DNA of 64,000 nucleotides from Bacteroidota bacterium (GTDB lineage: Bacteria > Bacteroidota > Bacteroidia > Chitinophagales > Chitinophagaceae): positions 186,001 to 250,000 of the forward strand of contig JAEYWX010000015.1 of NCBI GenBank assembly GCA_023428755.1, written 5' to 3'. Each line of letters begins with the position of its first letter. Position 1 is the first letter of the stretch. The notes beneath the pieces are model-generated. The model was not told where the DNA came from. It saw nothing but the letters and a program-made list of their open reading frames with translations, and searched no databases. Shown in pieces: positions 9,667 through 20,007 of this stretch. Made by a program: the position numbers and the translations under genes.

Positions 9667-10680
9667 TTACAATTCAACCATTGCTTTAATCACACCATTC
9701 TTTGGATCGAGCCAGCTTTTGAAATTATCTTTCACATCATCAAACTGCACACGATGCGTAATGTAAGTTGAAGGATCAACCATTTTATTACGCATGCACA
9801 TCATCACATGATCAAAATCTTCCTGCGTAGCATTACGGCTGCTCATGAGTGTTGCTTCACGTTTATGAAATTCAGGATGTGCAACAATCAATTCTCCTTT
9901 CTGTAAACCCACCAGAACATACCGTGCGCCATGCGCCATGTACAGGAATGCGCTGTTGATTGCCTTTTGATTTCCGGTTGCATCAATTACTACTGTTGGC
10001 ATATCGCCATTGGTAATTTCTTTCAAGCGCTGCATCACATCTTCATTCAATGGATTAATGGTATGCTGCACTTTCAGTTTATCCTTGCAGAAATTTAAAC
10101 GTGTATCATTTACATCCATTGCAATTACTTGTCCACCTGCAATGCGACCAAATTCCATAATACCTAACCCGATGGGGCCTGCGCCAATCACCAATACAAA
10201 TTCACCTGCACGTACACCTGCCCTGCGGATACCATGTGCGCCAATCGCCAACGGTTCAACCAATGCCAGTTCATCAAAACTCATATCGCCACCATGCAGC
10301 AATGCAGATGTAGGAACAGAAATATATTCCATCATACCACCATCCACATGCACACCAAATACATTGATGGCTGCACAACAGTTGGGCAAACCATTGCGAC
10401 AAGCAATACATTCGCCACAGTTGAAATAAGGAATAAGTGTTACACGTTCGCCCACTTCAAAACCTGCATCAGCATCTACCTGTACAATTTCGCAACCCAA
10501 CTCATGACCAAGCACACGTGGATAAGCGAAGTAAGGTTGCGTTCCTTCAAAGGCATGCAGATCGGTTCCGCAAATACCAATGCGTTTTACTTTTAAAATG
10601 GCACGACCGGGTTGAATGGCAGGTGATTCTTTTTCTACATATTCAAATGAACCCGGTTGCTGACACACTAATGCTTTCAT
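9667..10680 (-). CDS. Zinc-dependent sugar/polyol alcohol dehydrogenase (MDR family)
   Basis: This 337-residue medium-chain dehydrogenase carries catalytic zinc ligands Cys37 (GICGTDLHAFEG) and His59-Glu60 (LGHE). The structural zinc site is Cys88, Cys91, Cys94 and Cys102. The Rossmann fold shows GAGPIGLG and the acidic residue of AMDVND, which points to NAD rather than NADP. Relatives oxidise threonine, sorbitol, L-galactonate or L-fucose-derived acids. It begins 12 bases after the GH78 stop codon, so it is part of the same transcription unit. A role in oxidising a deoxysugar or its acid after import is likely, with the exact substrate open. Confidence 0.9.
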   Translation of the reverse strand: MKALVCQQPGSFEYVEKESPAIQPGRAILKVKRIGICGTDLHAFEGTQPYFAYPRVLGHELGCEIVQVDADAGFEVGERVTLIPYFNCGECIACRNGLPNCCAAINVFGVHVDGGMMEYISVPTSALLHGGDMSFDELALVEPLAIGAHGIRRAGVRAGEFVLVIGAGPIGLGIMEFGRIAGGQVIAMDVNDTRLNFCKDKLKVQHTINPLNEDVMQRLKEITNGDMPTVVIDATGNQKAINSAFLYMAHGARYVLVGLQKGELIVAHPEFHKREATLMSSRNATQEDFDHVMMCMRNKMVDPSTYITHRVQFDDVKDNFKSWLDPKNGVIKAMVEL

Positions 10681-10691
10681 AAAATCTTTTA

Positions 10692-13442
10692 TTAATTATT
10701 TGCCACACTAAATTCATATTTACCTGATCCAATCTTCACCACTGCTCTACCATCTTCATATACAACAGTTGCTTTCTTTCCATTCATCAACACAGTTTGA
10801 CCCTGCGTTGCAGGAACATAAACCACAGCTGTACTGTTGGCAGGTATTTGCAGCTGCAAGTTAAAGGCAGTTGCTGACTTTGCCCACTCACTTTTAATTA
10901 ATCCATAGGGCGATTGAAAACTTGCTTTGGCATGGGTTACATCTCCCACCACTTCGGGCATGATCATTACTTCTTTATAGGCAATGGAATTTTCTGTTTG
11001 CTGAATACCTGCAAGACCGGTATAAAACCATTCCATTAAATGCCCGAGCATGAAATGGTTATTGCTCACAATCGGTGCAGCCAGCCATGATTCGGTTAAT
11101 GCAGTTGCGCCTTTGGCGATCTGGTAACCATAACCTGGCACATCATTGCGGTTATTCATTTTATAAATCACATCACTGCGACCGGCATCATTCAGCACTT
11201 TCAGCAAATGATGAAATCCGATATCACCACTGGTTAATGCATAATTCCGTTGCTGAATATCTTTCACGATGTTTTCAACTACTGCCGCTTTATCTTTTTC
11301 ATTCACCAAACCAAAACTCACTGCCATTGCATTCGACGTTTGACTCCCACTACCATATTGTTTTGTGTCAGGATGAAAATACATGTTGTTGAATGCCTGC
11401 TTCACCGAATCGGCCCATGCTTCGTAATACAGTGCATCTTTTTTCTTGCCAAGCAATGTTGCAATTTTATTCATCACCACGAGATCATGATAGTAATAAG
11501 CGGTTGCTGTTAATCCCATTGGTGTCAGTTGAGAAAAGCTCGGACGGTTAGGGCCTAGATCATACCAATCACTCAAACCATACATCAGCAAATAGCTGCT
11601 GTCTTTGCTGCGCAGATGATCCATGTAACGCTGCATGGTTGTATAGTTCGTCTTCAACTCTTCTTTATCGCCATACCATTGATACAAATACCAGGGAAAC
11701 AAAATAGCATTGCTACCCCACTCTGGCGAATCACGGAAATAACCATCCGCAAAATGCATTTCGGTGTATTCGGGAATGGTTGAAGGAACCAGACCATTTG
11801 TATTTTGTTCTGCACGTATATCAGCAGTGATCTTTTTAGCCAAAGCATGAATATCATAATTGTATTGCAACGCTGTGCCCATCAAATGCAATTGCTCCTG
11901 CCAGCCCAAACGTTCACGATGCGGACAATCGGTGAACACACTCTGCATATTGCTGTTGATGGCCCATTTGATAAGACTGTTTGTTTGATTGAACAATTCG
12001 TTCGAACAACTGAACGAACCTGCATCATCAGCACTGTTTCTTGTATGCAATGCATTAACGGAAATGATCTTTGTTTGATCAGCTGTTGCATTGTTTCCTG
12101 CAGGCAAGACATCAACCTGTACATAACGGAAACCATAATAAGTAAAGCGTGGATGCCATGTTTCCTCTCCTTCACCTTTTAAAATGTATTGATAATAACT
12201 TGCACTGCCTGTTGCCTTTTGATTGGCTGTTCCATCTTCTTTCAATAATTCAGCTGGTGTGATGCGAACGGTATCGCCACGTTTTCCTTTTACTATCACC
12301 TGTGGAATGCCCGACATGTTTTGTCCCATATCATACATCCACAAAGTGTTTTTAATTTCTTTTGTGCTGATCGGTTTGAACTGCTGCATCACTTTCACAG
12401 GCGGTGCAGTTTGTGCTACCAGTACATGCGGTTCGGCTATCACCACTTTCTTCCAGCTGTTGTCATTAAAGCCTGCTTCGTTCCATCCTTTTTGTTCCAG
12501 CCTTGCATCATAATTTTCGCCGCCATACAAACTAGAATACGTTATTGGCGAAGGAGATGTTTTCCAACTTTCATCGCTGATGATCGTCGATGAAGTTCCA
12601 TCAGCATACTCAACAATGATCTTTGCGATCATTTTCGGATAGCCATAAGCACCCGTCATCTTACGATAACGCTCACCGGGAATATAATAGAAACCATTGC
12701 CAAGCATGACGCCGATCGCATTGACTCCGTTCTTAAGATAGTTGCTGACATCAAAGCTTACATACTGCGCATGCTTGCTGTACTTCGTCCAGCCCGGATC
12801 TAAAAAATGATCACCTACTTTTTTTCCGTTTATGCTGAATTCAAACTGACCTAATCCGCAGATGAATGCAGTGGCCTGTTTGATCTTTTTTGTTGCAGTA
12901 AATCTTTTGCGGAACAGCGGCAACACATCAGGTCGCTTGCCCCATTCTTTTTTGCCGTTGCCATGCTCAGCGGGAATGATCTTTAAACTATCAGGCAGAT
13001 TTTCATAAGCAATCCATTTTGCATTGCTCCAATCCTTTGCTTGCAGCAAACCCATTTGCCAACTAGCTGAACTACTCCATGCAGATATGTTTCCTTTGTT
13101 ATCCCACACCTGCACTTTCCAGAAATATTTTTTTGCTGACTGCAATGCTTTGCCAGCGTAAGCCACCTGTATAGATGTGGAAGATTTAATTTGTTTTGAA
13201 TCCCACACATTGCCGATGTTTTTTTTCAGTAATGCTTCGTCATCAGCAACGAGAATGCGATAAGCTGTTTGCAAAACGTCCTGTTGTTTGGATTGCAATT
13301 GCCAGCTGAGTTTAGGTTGTACAGCATCCACACCCAACGGGTTTGTTTTGCTTTCGCAACGAAGATTTGCAACAGAAAGTTGTTGCGCATTCAGCTGAAA
13401 GCCCAGCAAAAAAAACATCATTATCAAAACGTATCCTTTCAT
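10692..13442 (-). CDS. GH78 alpha-L-rhamnosidase, secreted
   Basis: This 916-residue enzyme releases terminal alpha-L-rhamnose by inversion. After a signal peptide (MMFFLLGFQLNAQQ) come a fibronectin-like domain (LRCESKTNPLGVD), two carbohydrate-binding beta-sandwiches (FICGLGQFEFSINGKKVGDH) and an (alpha/alpha)6 barrel. The barrel carries the GH78 signature DCPHRERLGWQEQ and the later glutamate-bearing segment ATALTESW. A C-terminal beta-sandwich ends the protein. The start at 13442 (MKGYVLIMMFF) is preferred to 13469 because it gives a clean signal peptide. Rhamnose release fits the RhaT-type symporter in the next operon. Confidence 0.95.
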   Translation of the reverse strand: MKGYVLIMMFFLLGFQLNAQQLSVANLRCESKTNPLGVDAVQPKLSWQLQSKQQDVLQTAYRILVADDEALLKKNIGNVWDSKQIKSSTSIQVAYAGKALQSAKKYFWKVQVWDNKGNISAWSSSASWQMGLLQAKDWSNAKWIAYENLPDSLKIIPAEHGNGKKEWGKRPDVLPLFRKRFTATKKIKQATAFICGLGQFEFSINGKKVGDHFLDPGWTKYSKHAQYVSFDVSNYLKNGVNAIGVMLGNGFYYIPGERYRKMTGAYGYPKMIAKIIVEYADGTSSTIISDESWKTSPSPITYSSLYGGENYDARLEQKGWNEAGFNDNSWKKVVIAEPHVLVAQTAPPVKVMQQFKPISTKEIKNTLWMYDMGQNMSGIPQVIVKGKRGDTVRITPAELLKEDGTANQKATGSASYYQYILKGEGEETWHPRFTYYGFRYVQVDVLPAGNNATADQTKIISVNALHTRNSADDAGSFSCSNELFNQTNSLIKWAINSNMQSVFTDCPHRERLGWQEQLHLMGTALQYNYDIHALAKKITADIRAEQNTNGLVPSTIPEYTEMHFADGYFRDSPEWGSNAILFPWYLYQWYGDKEELKTNYTTMQRYMDHLRSKDSSYLLMYGLSDWYDLGPNRPSFSQLTPMGLTATAYYYHDLVVMNKIATLLGKKKDALYYEAWADSVKQAFNNMYFHPDTKQYGSGSQTSNAMAVSFGLVNEKDKAAVVENIVKDIQQRNYALTSGDIGFHHLLKVLNDAGRSDVIYKMNNRNDVPGYGYQIAKGATALTESWLAAPIVSNNHFMLGHLMEWFYTGLAGIQQTENSIAYKEVMIMPEVVGDVTHAKASFQSPYGLIKSEWAKSATAFNLQLQIPANSTAVVYVPATQGQTVLMNGKKATVVYEDGRAVVKIGSGKYEFSVANN

Positions 13443-13459
13443 CAGTATCTTGCTTTTAA

Positions 13460-13491
13460 CATTGACCATTCACAATTCACCATTGACTATT
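13460..13491. repeat. Heptameric imperfect tandem repeat (locus A)
   Basis: Four and a half 7-base units of the CATTGAC/CATTCAC type fill the gap between the GH78 start and the GH2 stop codon; the last bases overlap that stop codon. Six similar loci occur in this window (28444, 28498, 51548, 54230, 56138 and 56344). Confidence 0.75.
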
Positions 13492-16400
13492 ACTGTATTT
13501 CAATTCCAGAAACCGCCAGCTGTTCTCCATTCTCCAGTTCCAGCTTCACCACATAATTACCAGCGTTGATCTGCGATCCGGTGTTCACCGTAAACTGGTT
13601 CCACTTACCGCTGCGTGTAAAAGTAAACTGAACCTCTTCCTGCATCATCCTGTTGTCCCTTGCATCGTATAAGGACAGTTTCCCTTTCACAACCTGTTCT
13701 TTCGGGTAATAATATTTTACGGTGACAGAATAAATATCAGCTACACCTGTTTGCACAGGCCATTGGATGTTTGCTCCTGCATTTGTTTTAACTACAGCGC
13801 ATAACCTGCCATTCACCGAATCTTTTACCACCCCTTCGCCGACGATGGCAACATTGGTGCGATAAGGAGTGATTGATTTCAAATCGTAAGCGGGTTGCAT
13901 TTTATTTACAGGTAGAAAGAAGACTAACGTGTATGGATCGATCATTAAGCTCACCTTTGTATTCGTGGCATATCGCTTCCTGTATATTTTATATTCTGTT
14001 CCTCCAATTCCATCAGTAATTAATTGCGTATTCAAAGCTTCAGCATCCCCCGAAAAACGATTCTCTTTTACTGCAAAAAAAACATCCAGTTCTGTATTGG
14101 TAGTAAAAGTCACCGGGTTGGTTTCTTTATTGTTATCAAAACGTATCCAGTCCGCACCAAATAAATTAGGAGGTAAATGACTAATCGTAGTTGGAGAATA
14201 GGTATAATTTTTATCACCAATATCCAACCAGCTTTGTTCTTTACAATTACTGCAGGAAAGATTACTGATAAGTGATGACGAAGCAGCAGGTTTAATGCCC
14301 GGCTTTAACGACGCAACCGCAATAGCAGAAATAACTGCCTGCCCGGATTTACTTTCTGGAAATGAAATGATGAGCTTGCCGCCTTTTATATTCGCCTTCA
14401 CCGTTTTCTTTAACGCTGTGTTTGTTCCCACTTCATTCCAAATATCCAGATCATTTAATACTGTTTTGCCGTTGATGGCTACATCAAATAAACGCATACC
14501 TTTTGCATTGATGCCACCGCCAATACCTAACCAGGGTTCTATAAAATACAATTCAACTAAATAGTCACCATCGAGCAATGGCAACTCGTATTGCAATTGT
14601 TCCTTACCGTAACGGAATGTTTGAAACAGTTTCCAATCAGTTGTTCCTTTAATGGGACTGAATGTTCTTCGCTGACTTGCAAAGTTGATCGGCACTTCCG
14701 GAAACTGTTTTGTCCATGATGTGGCAAAACCTTTATCAGCTAACCATGTGCTTCCGTTTTCATCTTTATACTCAGGTCCACCACAATTTATGCGGTAGAT
14801 ATAGTTATAACCTGCTGCCGGTTTGGTTACAAGTTTTGCATTTGCATACAACTGTTTAAAGTTGGGTGATTGCTGTAAATGATGCAACACAATCGTATCT
14901 CTTGCAACTGCTTTTCCATTTGCGTAACCAACAGCATACAGCACATTGTATTGAATGTTCGCTTTGTCCCATTGAAAATGTGTGCCAATACCATTCTTCT
15001 TTCGCTTGCCTAATGACGAGCCATTGATATCATTGAACAATTCCACTTCATCGCAATTGCTGTACACATAAATGCTGTCTTTGATACCGGGCTTCATCCA
15101 ACGGTTGGGCCATGTATGCGAAACGATGTACACCATCGGCTCTTTGTTCTTATCCGCATAATTGCTGCGGAACATGTAATAGGCATCCGTTGGTTCTTCC
15201 CATGGCGTAAGCAAACCTTTATAATTCACCGGACCGATACGATCCAGTTCACGCAAACCTTCACCGCCTTGTACACGACCGGGATTATCATGCGATGTAA
15301 GTAACCAAAAGAAATGTCCTGCACTGCTGTCCTTAACCGATTCTGCCAAACGCACTTTCTGTTCCATCAACTGCACCATGCGATCTTCACTCAACACGCC
15401 GTTTTGTACAAAACCTCCTTCTGTATGCAGATCAATAGTACGCCATGCACCATATTCACCGATCAGTACTTGCTTCTTTACATCTTCATCGTACGTTGCA
15501 GGATTACCGCCATACGTGCCCGTCCAGTTTTGCGGCACATCCCAATCGGTACCACTACCACCATTGCATGTTGTTACTAATCGTTGTGTTGATGCTGTGG
15601 GATCAAGTGAACGGATCAATTCTGTGCATTCCCTGGCGAAATCTTCCGGCAGTTTACTTTCATTCTGCAAACCCCATAACACAACAGATGGACTGTTGCG
15701 TCGTTCAATTACCCATTCACGCAAAAGCTGTTTAAAATTTTCTCTGAACTCTTTGGTATCGTACCATACATGTGCAGAGAGTTGCGTCCACCAAAGAATT
15801 CCTTTTTCATCGCACAACTGTCCGTACAATAAATTGTGCGGCTGATGCCCGTCACGAAATGCATTGAAGCCTGCAGCTTGTATCCATTTAAAGCGGGAAA
15901 CAATTTGTTCTTTGCTAAATGCGTGACTTTGTCCCAGTAAATGTTCATACTCTGCAATACCGTTGATGAAAACAGGTTTACCGTTTAATATAAATTGATT
16001 AGTTGCGTTTTTCCAGTTAACGGTGCGGAACCCAAAATCCGTTTCCGTTTTATCAAGTACAACATTGTTTTCTTTAATTGTTGTGATGATTTTATAGAGA
16101 TAGGGAGTTTCAACTGACCAGAGATTGATGGCTGATGTCTGATTGATGATGTCGGATTTATGTTCAACAACAGTTCCCTTTTCTGCACTTGCACGTTGTT
16201 GAACGATTTTATTGATTTCTTTTCCGTTTTGATCGATCAATCTGTGTTCAACAAGAATATTTCTTTTTTGTTGCGAATAGTTTTTGAGAGTGGTTGCAAT
16301 ATTCAGTTTTATTTCTTTCGCTGACACATCAGCCCATACATGTACCCCAAAAGGTTCAATACGTACATCATTTGTTACAATCAAATGCACAGGACGAAAA

Positions 16401-17110
16401 ATACCCATTGGTTGTGAACCTTCGGAGAAACCACGTTCATCACTGCAGCCACCGCAAAGCCAGGGAAGATTTTGAATATTGGATGGATGATAAGCTCTTA
16501 CCGCCAGCTGATTGATCGTTCCATCTGTTTTAATGACATCCGTTACATCCAGTGTAAACGTTGTTCGTCCGCCGATATGCTCACCAACTTTTTTGTTGTT
16601 TAGATAAACGGTGGCGTACGAGCCTACTCCTTCAAAAAACAAAAAGAACCGTTTGCCTCTTGTTGATTGTTTCGTTGCAAATGTTTTTCGATACCAGGAA
16701 TCGCCATGACGGTTACCATGCAACAATCTTCTGTAGCCTTCATACTGATCCCAGTTATGCGGAATGTTTACTTTCTTCCAATCCGTAGTAATGGCTGTTT
16801 GATAGGTATTGGCAGGAAGTACCTTGTCGTTGTTTGTTGCAACGGTAAGCCAGTTATCGTTTAACGAAATATCCTGGCGTTGCGCAGAAACATTGAACCA
16901 CGAAGACACAAAGGCACAAAGCAACACGAAGAGCAATGAACTTTTACACAAGCGAGGGCTGTGTGCGGCTATCCCCTCCCGGGAGTGGACTAAGGGGTGG
17001 GTTGCTGCATGTTTATAAGAACGTACAAGTGTGCGACGCAACGGAAGTTCTATTGAAATACTGCTGCCGGAAACATCATTAACTAACCCGTATCTATTTA
17101 AGCTCTCCAT
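13490..17110 (-). CDS. Large GH2 glycosidase with malectin domain
   Basis: This secreted GH2 exo-glycosidase has about 1206 residues. Visible parts are a sugar-binding domain (NIPHNWDQYEGYRR, GDSWYRKTF), an Ig-like domain, a catalytic barrel with acid/base VVLWGLQNES and nucleophile VLIGEYGAW, a DUF4982-like region, a malectin (di-glucose-binding) domain beginning YRINCGGPEY, and a C-terminal beta-domain. The true start is unclear. The ATG at 17110 overlaps the GH95 stop codon and precedes about 50 residues of odd sequence derived from an intergenic-type repeat (near 16970-17005). A TTG at 16951 would begin LCKSSLLFVLL and give a normal signal peptide ending NVSAQ. Substrate is not decided by sequence. 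Confidence 0.88.
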   Translation of the reverse strand: MESLNRYGLVNDVSGSSISIELPLRRTLVRSYKHAATHPLVHSREGIAAHSPRLCKSSLLFVLLCAFVSSWFNVSAQRQDISLNDNWLTVATNNDKVLPANTYQTAITTDWKKVNIPHNWDQYEGYRRLLHGNRHGDSWYRKTFATKQSTRGKRFFLFFEGVGSYATVYLNNKKVGEHIGGRTTFTLDVTDVIKTDGTINQLAVRAYHPSNIQNLPWLCGGCSDERGFSEGSQPMGIFRPVHLIVTNDVRIEPFGVHVWADVSAKEIKLNIATTLKNYSQQKRNILVEHRLIDQNGKEINKIVQQRASAEKGTVVEHKSDIINQTSAINLWSVETPYLYKIITTIKENNVVLDKTETDFGFRTVNWKNATNQFILNGKPVFINGIAEYEHLLGQSHAFSKEQIVSRFKWIQAAGFNAFRDGHQPHNLLYGQLCDEKGILWWTQLSAHVWYDTKEFRENFKQLLREWVIERRNSPSVVLWGLQNESKLPEDFARECTELIRSLDPTASTQRLVTTCNGGSGTDWDVPQNWTGTYGGNPATYDEDVKKQVLIGEYGAWRTIDLHTEGGFVQNGVLSEDRMVQLMEQKVRLAESVKDSSAGHFFWLLTSHDNPGRVQGGEGLRELDRIGPVNYKGLLTPWEEPTDAYYMFRSNYADKNKEPMVYIVSHTWPNRWMKPGIKDSIYVYSNCDEVELFNDINGSSLGKRKKNGIGTHFQWDKANIQYNVLYAVGYANGKAVARDTIVLHHLQQSPNFKQLYANAKLVTKPAAGYNYIYRINCGGPEYKDENGSTWLADKGFATSWTKQFPEVPINFASQRRTFSPIKGTTDWKLFQTFRYGKEQLQYELPLLDGDYLVELYFIEPWLGIGGGINAKGMRLFDVAINGKTVLNDLDIWNEVGTNTALKKTVKANIKGGKLIISFPESKSGQAVISAIAVASLKPGIKPAASSSLISNLSCSNCKEQSWLDIGDKNYTYSPTTISHLPPNLFGADWIRFDNNKETNPVTFTTNTELDVFFAVKENRFSGDAEALNTQLITDGIGGTEYKIYRKRYATNTKVSLMIDPYTLVFFLPVNKMQPAYDLKSITPYRTNVAIVGEGVVKDSVNGRLCAVVKTNAGANIQWPVQTGVADIYSVTVKYYYPKEQVVKGKLSLYDARDNRMMQEEVQFTFTRSGKWNQFTVNTGSQINAGNYVVKLELENGEQLAVSGIEIQ

Positions 17111-19880
17111 TAAAATTATAAACCGTGTTTGCTTTTGTTTTAACCGTAACCACTTTTCCATTGTAACGCAGATTCAGATCATTGCCTGTTTTAGAACGCA
17201 CTGTCAACTTCACCAGTTTGCCTGCACTCCATTGCATATCCATCACAAATCCACCACGCACACAAATGCCTTTTACTTCTCCATCTGCAAACGCAGCAGG
17301 CAAAGCAGGCAACAGATCAATATACTTTGAATGACTTTGCACAAGCATTTCTGCAATGCCCGCAGCGCCACCAAAGTTGCCATCGATCTGGAACGGCGGA
17401 TGTGCATCAAATAAATTCGGATAACTTCCTGCGCCACCTTTCACCGGACTCAACAACATCTTCACCATTTTGAATGCATGTTCGCCATCTTTAAAACGTG
17501 CCCAGCAGTTGATCTTCCAGCCAAGGCTCCAGCCTGTTGCTTCATCGCCACGGAAAATGAGTGATTGTTTTGCAGCATTCATCAAAGCAGGTGATTCATC
17601 GTAATTGATTTCATTGCCGGGATACATGCCCCACAAATGCGAAATATGACGATGCTTGTTATTGGGATTATCAACATCCTTCATCCACTCCTGCAACTGT
17701 CCGTGTTTACCGATCATGTTTGGTGCAATCTGTTTGCATTTTTCTTTCAGCGTTGCACGCAAAACAACATCTACATTCAATATTTCACTTGCTTCAATTA
17801 CATGCTGCAACAAAGCACGGATGATCTGGTGATCCATTGTTGGCCCGGCAACCAATCCACCTTGCTCAGGTGAGTTGGATGGTGTGCTGATGAGATAACC
17901 TGTTTTTGGATCTTTCACCAAAAAACTATTAAAGAACAATGCCGCTTCCTTCATGATGGGATAAGCCCTGTTGCGTAAAAAGTTTTTATCCTGTGTAAAC
18001 AAATAACGCTCCCACAAATGCTGACACAACCATGCACCACCTGTTACCCAAATACCATGATTGGCTGCGTTGATGGGTGCAGTGCCACGCCACAGATCGG
18101 TGTTGTGATGCAATACCCAACCCTGCGCATTGTAATGATCTTTTGCTGTTTGTTTTCCTGTTACTGCCAACTCACTGATCATATCAAATAACGGCTCATG
18201 CATGAGCGATAAGTTGAGTAACTCTGCAGGCCAGTAATTCATCTCGGCATTGATGTTCGTTGTGTACTTACTTCCCCATGGTGGATTCGTTAAATCATTC
18301 CAGATGCCTTGCAAATTAGCAGGACGTGTACCGGGGCGTGAAGATGAGATCAACAAATATCTTCCGTATTGTGTGTACAATGCTGCAAATGATGGATCAT
18401 CAGCATTTGCAAAATTGGCCAAACGTTCATCGGTTGGCAATGCAGCTTTTTTACTGTCGCCCATTGTAATAGAGAATGTATTGAAGTATTTTTTATACTC
18501 AGCAACATGCGCTGCTTTTACCTGCGCATAGGTTTTTCCTTCCAGCGATTTTAATGCAGCAACACATGGTTGCGACGGATCAGCAGTAATATCTTTATAG
18601 TTTTTATAGTTGGTTCCTGCTGTTAAATAAATAAACACCTCATCAGCATTATTAATGATCAATTGTCCCTTATCAATTGAAACAGTTCCCCCAACGGTCT
18701 TTATCTGCAAATAACTTTTGCCTTTCAATTCACCGTTTCGCACTTTTACCGAAAGCACAATGGTGTTGGCATTTAATTTTTCAACCGTATAACTTCTGTG
18801 CGGACTTGTAAGCAATGCTGTAAAACTGATGCTTGCTCTTTTGTTTGAAGAAAGTCTTGTGACCAATGCCTGGTTGGGTGCCGATACAAAGTATTCACGT
18901 TTGTAATCAACTCCATTCACTGTATAAGATGTTGCAGCAATGGCATTGGCAATATCCAGTTCACGTTTGTAATTAGTAAAACCTGTTGTGTTTGCAAACT
19001 GCAAATTCAGATCGCCGAATGGTTGATAATCGGCCTGATACGTACCAACCGGAGGCGGATTATCATTCACTACAAAATATTTCCACTGACCATTCAACGA
19101 TATTTTTTCATTCTCTTTATTCACCGGATAAACGCCTGTATGAATCGTCGTATCCTTATAACCATACACACCACCTTTGTTCGAAAAATTCAACACCAAA
19201 ATGGCGACTGTATTTTTTCCTTTGTGCAACAGATTTTTTGCAACGGCATATTTTCTTCCTTCTGTATTTTGTTGCGAGCCTACCAACTGTCCGTTTACAT
19301 AGGTATAATCCCAATCACGAATGCGGTTGAAATCAACTACCATATCTTCTTCCTTCCAATTATCCGGCAACACAAAACTGGTGCGTAACCACACCGCACC
19401 ATCCAATGCTTCAAAGCCAACTGTTTCCCAACCATCCCAATGCGGCACCGTCATTGTCTTCCACTGACTATCATCAAAATTTGCAGCTGCATATTTTTTA
19501 TCAGCAGTAACATTTGCGATCCATCCGCTGCGTTCTGCTTCAAAACTTTTCAACCCCATGAATTCTTTTTCGGCCAATGTTTCCGCTTCTTTTTGTTTGC
19601 CAGCAAACAATAACTGCCTGATGCTATCGAGATATTTGTATGCACCCGGTCTGCTGTAATTTCTTGGTGCACCGCTCCACAATGTTTCTTCATTGAACTG
19701 AATGCGATCGTTCTCCACACCACCAAACACCATGGCACCAATGCGACCGTTGCCGATGGGCAATGCTTCTGTCCATTTTATTGCAGGTTGTTTATACCAC
19801 AATTTTAAGTCTTGTGCTGAAACAATTGCAGTACACAAGATTGTTAATGCAAATGCGATATATGTTTTTTTATAAACCAT
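17094..19880 (-). CDS. GH95 alpha-L-fucosidase/galactosidase with inserted carbohydrate-binding domain
   Basis: This 928-residue secreted enzyme has a signal peptide ending VSAQ. Its GH95 N-terminal domain (LPIGNGRIGAMVFGG, FNEETLWSGAPRNY) is interrupted at about residues 108-275 by a galactose-binding-like beta-sandwich (WKTMTVPHWDGWETVG, YVNGQLVG), then resumes at YQPFGDLNLQF. The (alpha/alpha)6 barrel carries the Asn-Ile-Asn motif in TTNINAEMNYWPAE and the later TGWSLGWKINCWAR. GH95 enzymes remove alpha-L-fucose or alpha-L-galactose by inversion; both sugars occur in pectic side chains and xyloglucan. Its stop codon overlaps the 5' end of the malectin GH2 frame, which supports co-transcription. 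Confidence 0.92.
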   Translation of the reverse strand: MVYKKTYIAFALTILCTAIVSAQDLKLWYKQPAIKWTEALPIGNGRIGAMVFGGVENDRIQFNEETLWSGAPRNYSRPGAYKYLDSIRQLLFAGKQKEAETLAEKEFMGLKSFEAERSGWIANVTADKKYAAANFDDSQWKTMTVPHWDGWETVGFEALDGAVWLRTSFVLPDNWKEEDMVVDFNRIRDWDYTYVNGQLVGSQQNTEGRKYAVAKNLLHKGKNTVAILVLNFSNKGGVYGYKDTTIHTGVYPVNKENEKISLNGQWKYFVVNDNPPPVGTYQADYQPFGDLNLQFANTTGFTNYKRELDIANAIAATSYTVNGVDYKREYFVSAPNQALVTRLSSNKRASISFTALLTSPHRSYTVEKLNANTIVLSVKVRNGELKGKSYLQIKTVGGTVSIDKGQLIINNADEVFIYLTAGTNYKNYKDITADPSQPCVAALKSLEGKTYAQVKAAHVAEYKKYFNTFSITMGDSKKAALPTDERLANFANADDPSFAALYTQYGRYLLISSSRPGTRPANLQGIWNDLTNPPWGSKYTTNINAEMNYWPAELLNLSLMHEPLFDMISELAVTGKQTAKDHYNAQGWVLHHNTDLWRGTAPINAANHGIWVTGGAWLCQHLWERYLFTQDKNFLRNRAYPIMKEAALFFNSFLVKDPKTGYLISTPSNSPEQGGLVAGPTMDHQIIRALLQHVIEASEILNVDVVLRATLKEKCKQIAPNMIGKHGQLQEWMKDVDNPNNKHRHISHLWGMYPGNEINYDESPALMNAAKQSLIFRGDEATGWSLGWKINCWARFKDGEHAFKMVKMLLSPVKGGAGSYPNLFDAHPPFQIDGNFGGAAGIAEMLVQSHSKYIDLLPALPAAFADGEVKGICVRGGFVMDMQWSAGKLVKLTVRSKTGNDLNLRYNGKVVTVKTKANTVYNFNGELK

Positions 19881-19954
19881 CTTTTGAATTTCTATTTAGC
19901 TTTTGTTGTGTCACTCTCTTGTACCGTAACAATTCTATTCATCTTTTTTATCTC

Positions 19955-19984
19955 ACACAGATTATCACAGAAAAAAATCTGTGT
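19955..19984. repeat. Hairpin plus ATCCGTG nonamer repeat
   Basis: A perfect 9-base inverted repeat (ACACAGATT at 19955-19963, AATCTGTGT at 19976-19984, loop 12) lies in the 127-base gap between the GH67-like gene and the GH95 gene. It is followed by two tandem ATCCGTG-containing 9-base units at 19986-20003. It may be an intercistronic stabiliser or terminator; no T-run follows on the minus strand. Confidence 0.45.
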
Positions 19985-20007
19985 ACATCCGTGTAATCCG
20001 TGAGCAA

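Noticed and set aside
15378..15845. Plus-strand open frame of 155 codons inside the malectin GH2 gene
   Set aside because: It lies wholly opposite a gene with clear GH2 catalytic motifs, has a cysteine- and histidine-rich composition typical of a reverse-complement frame, and no recognisable family.
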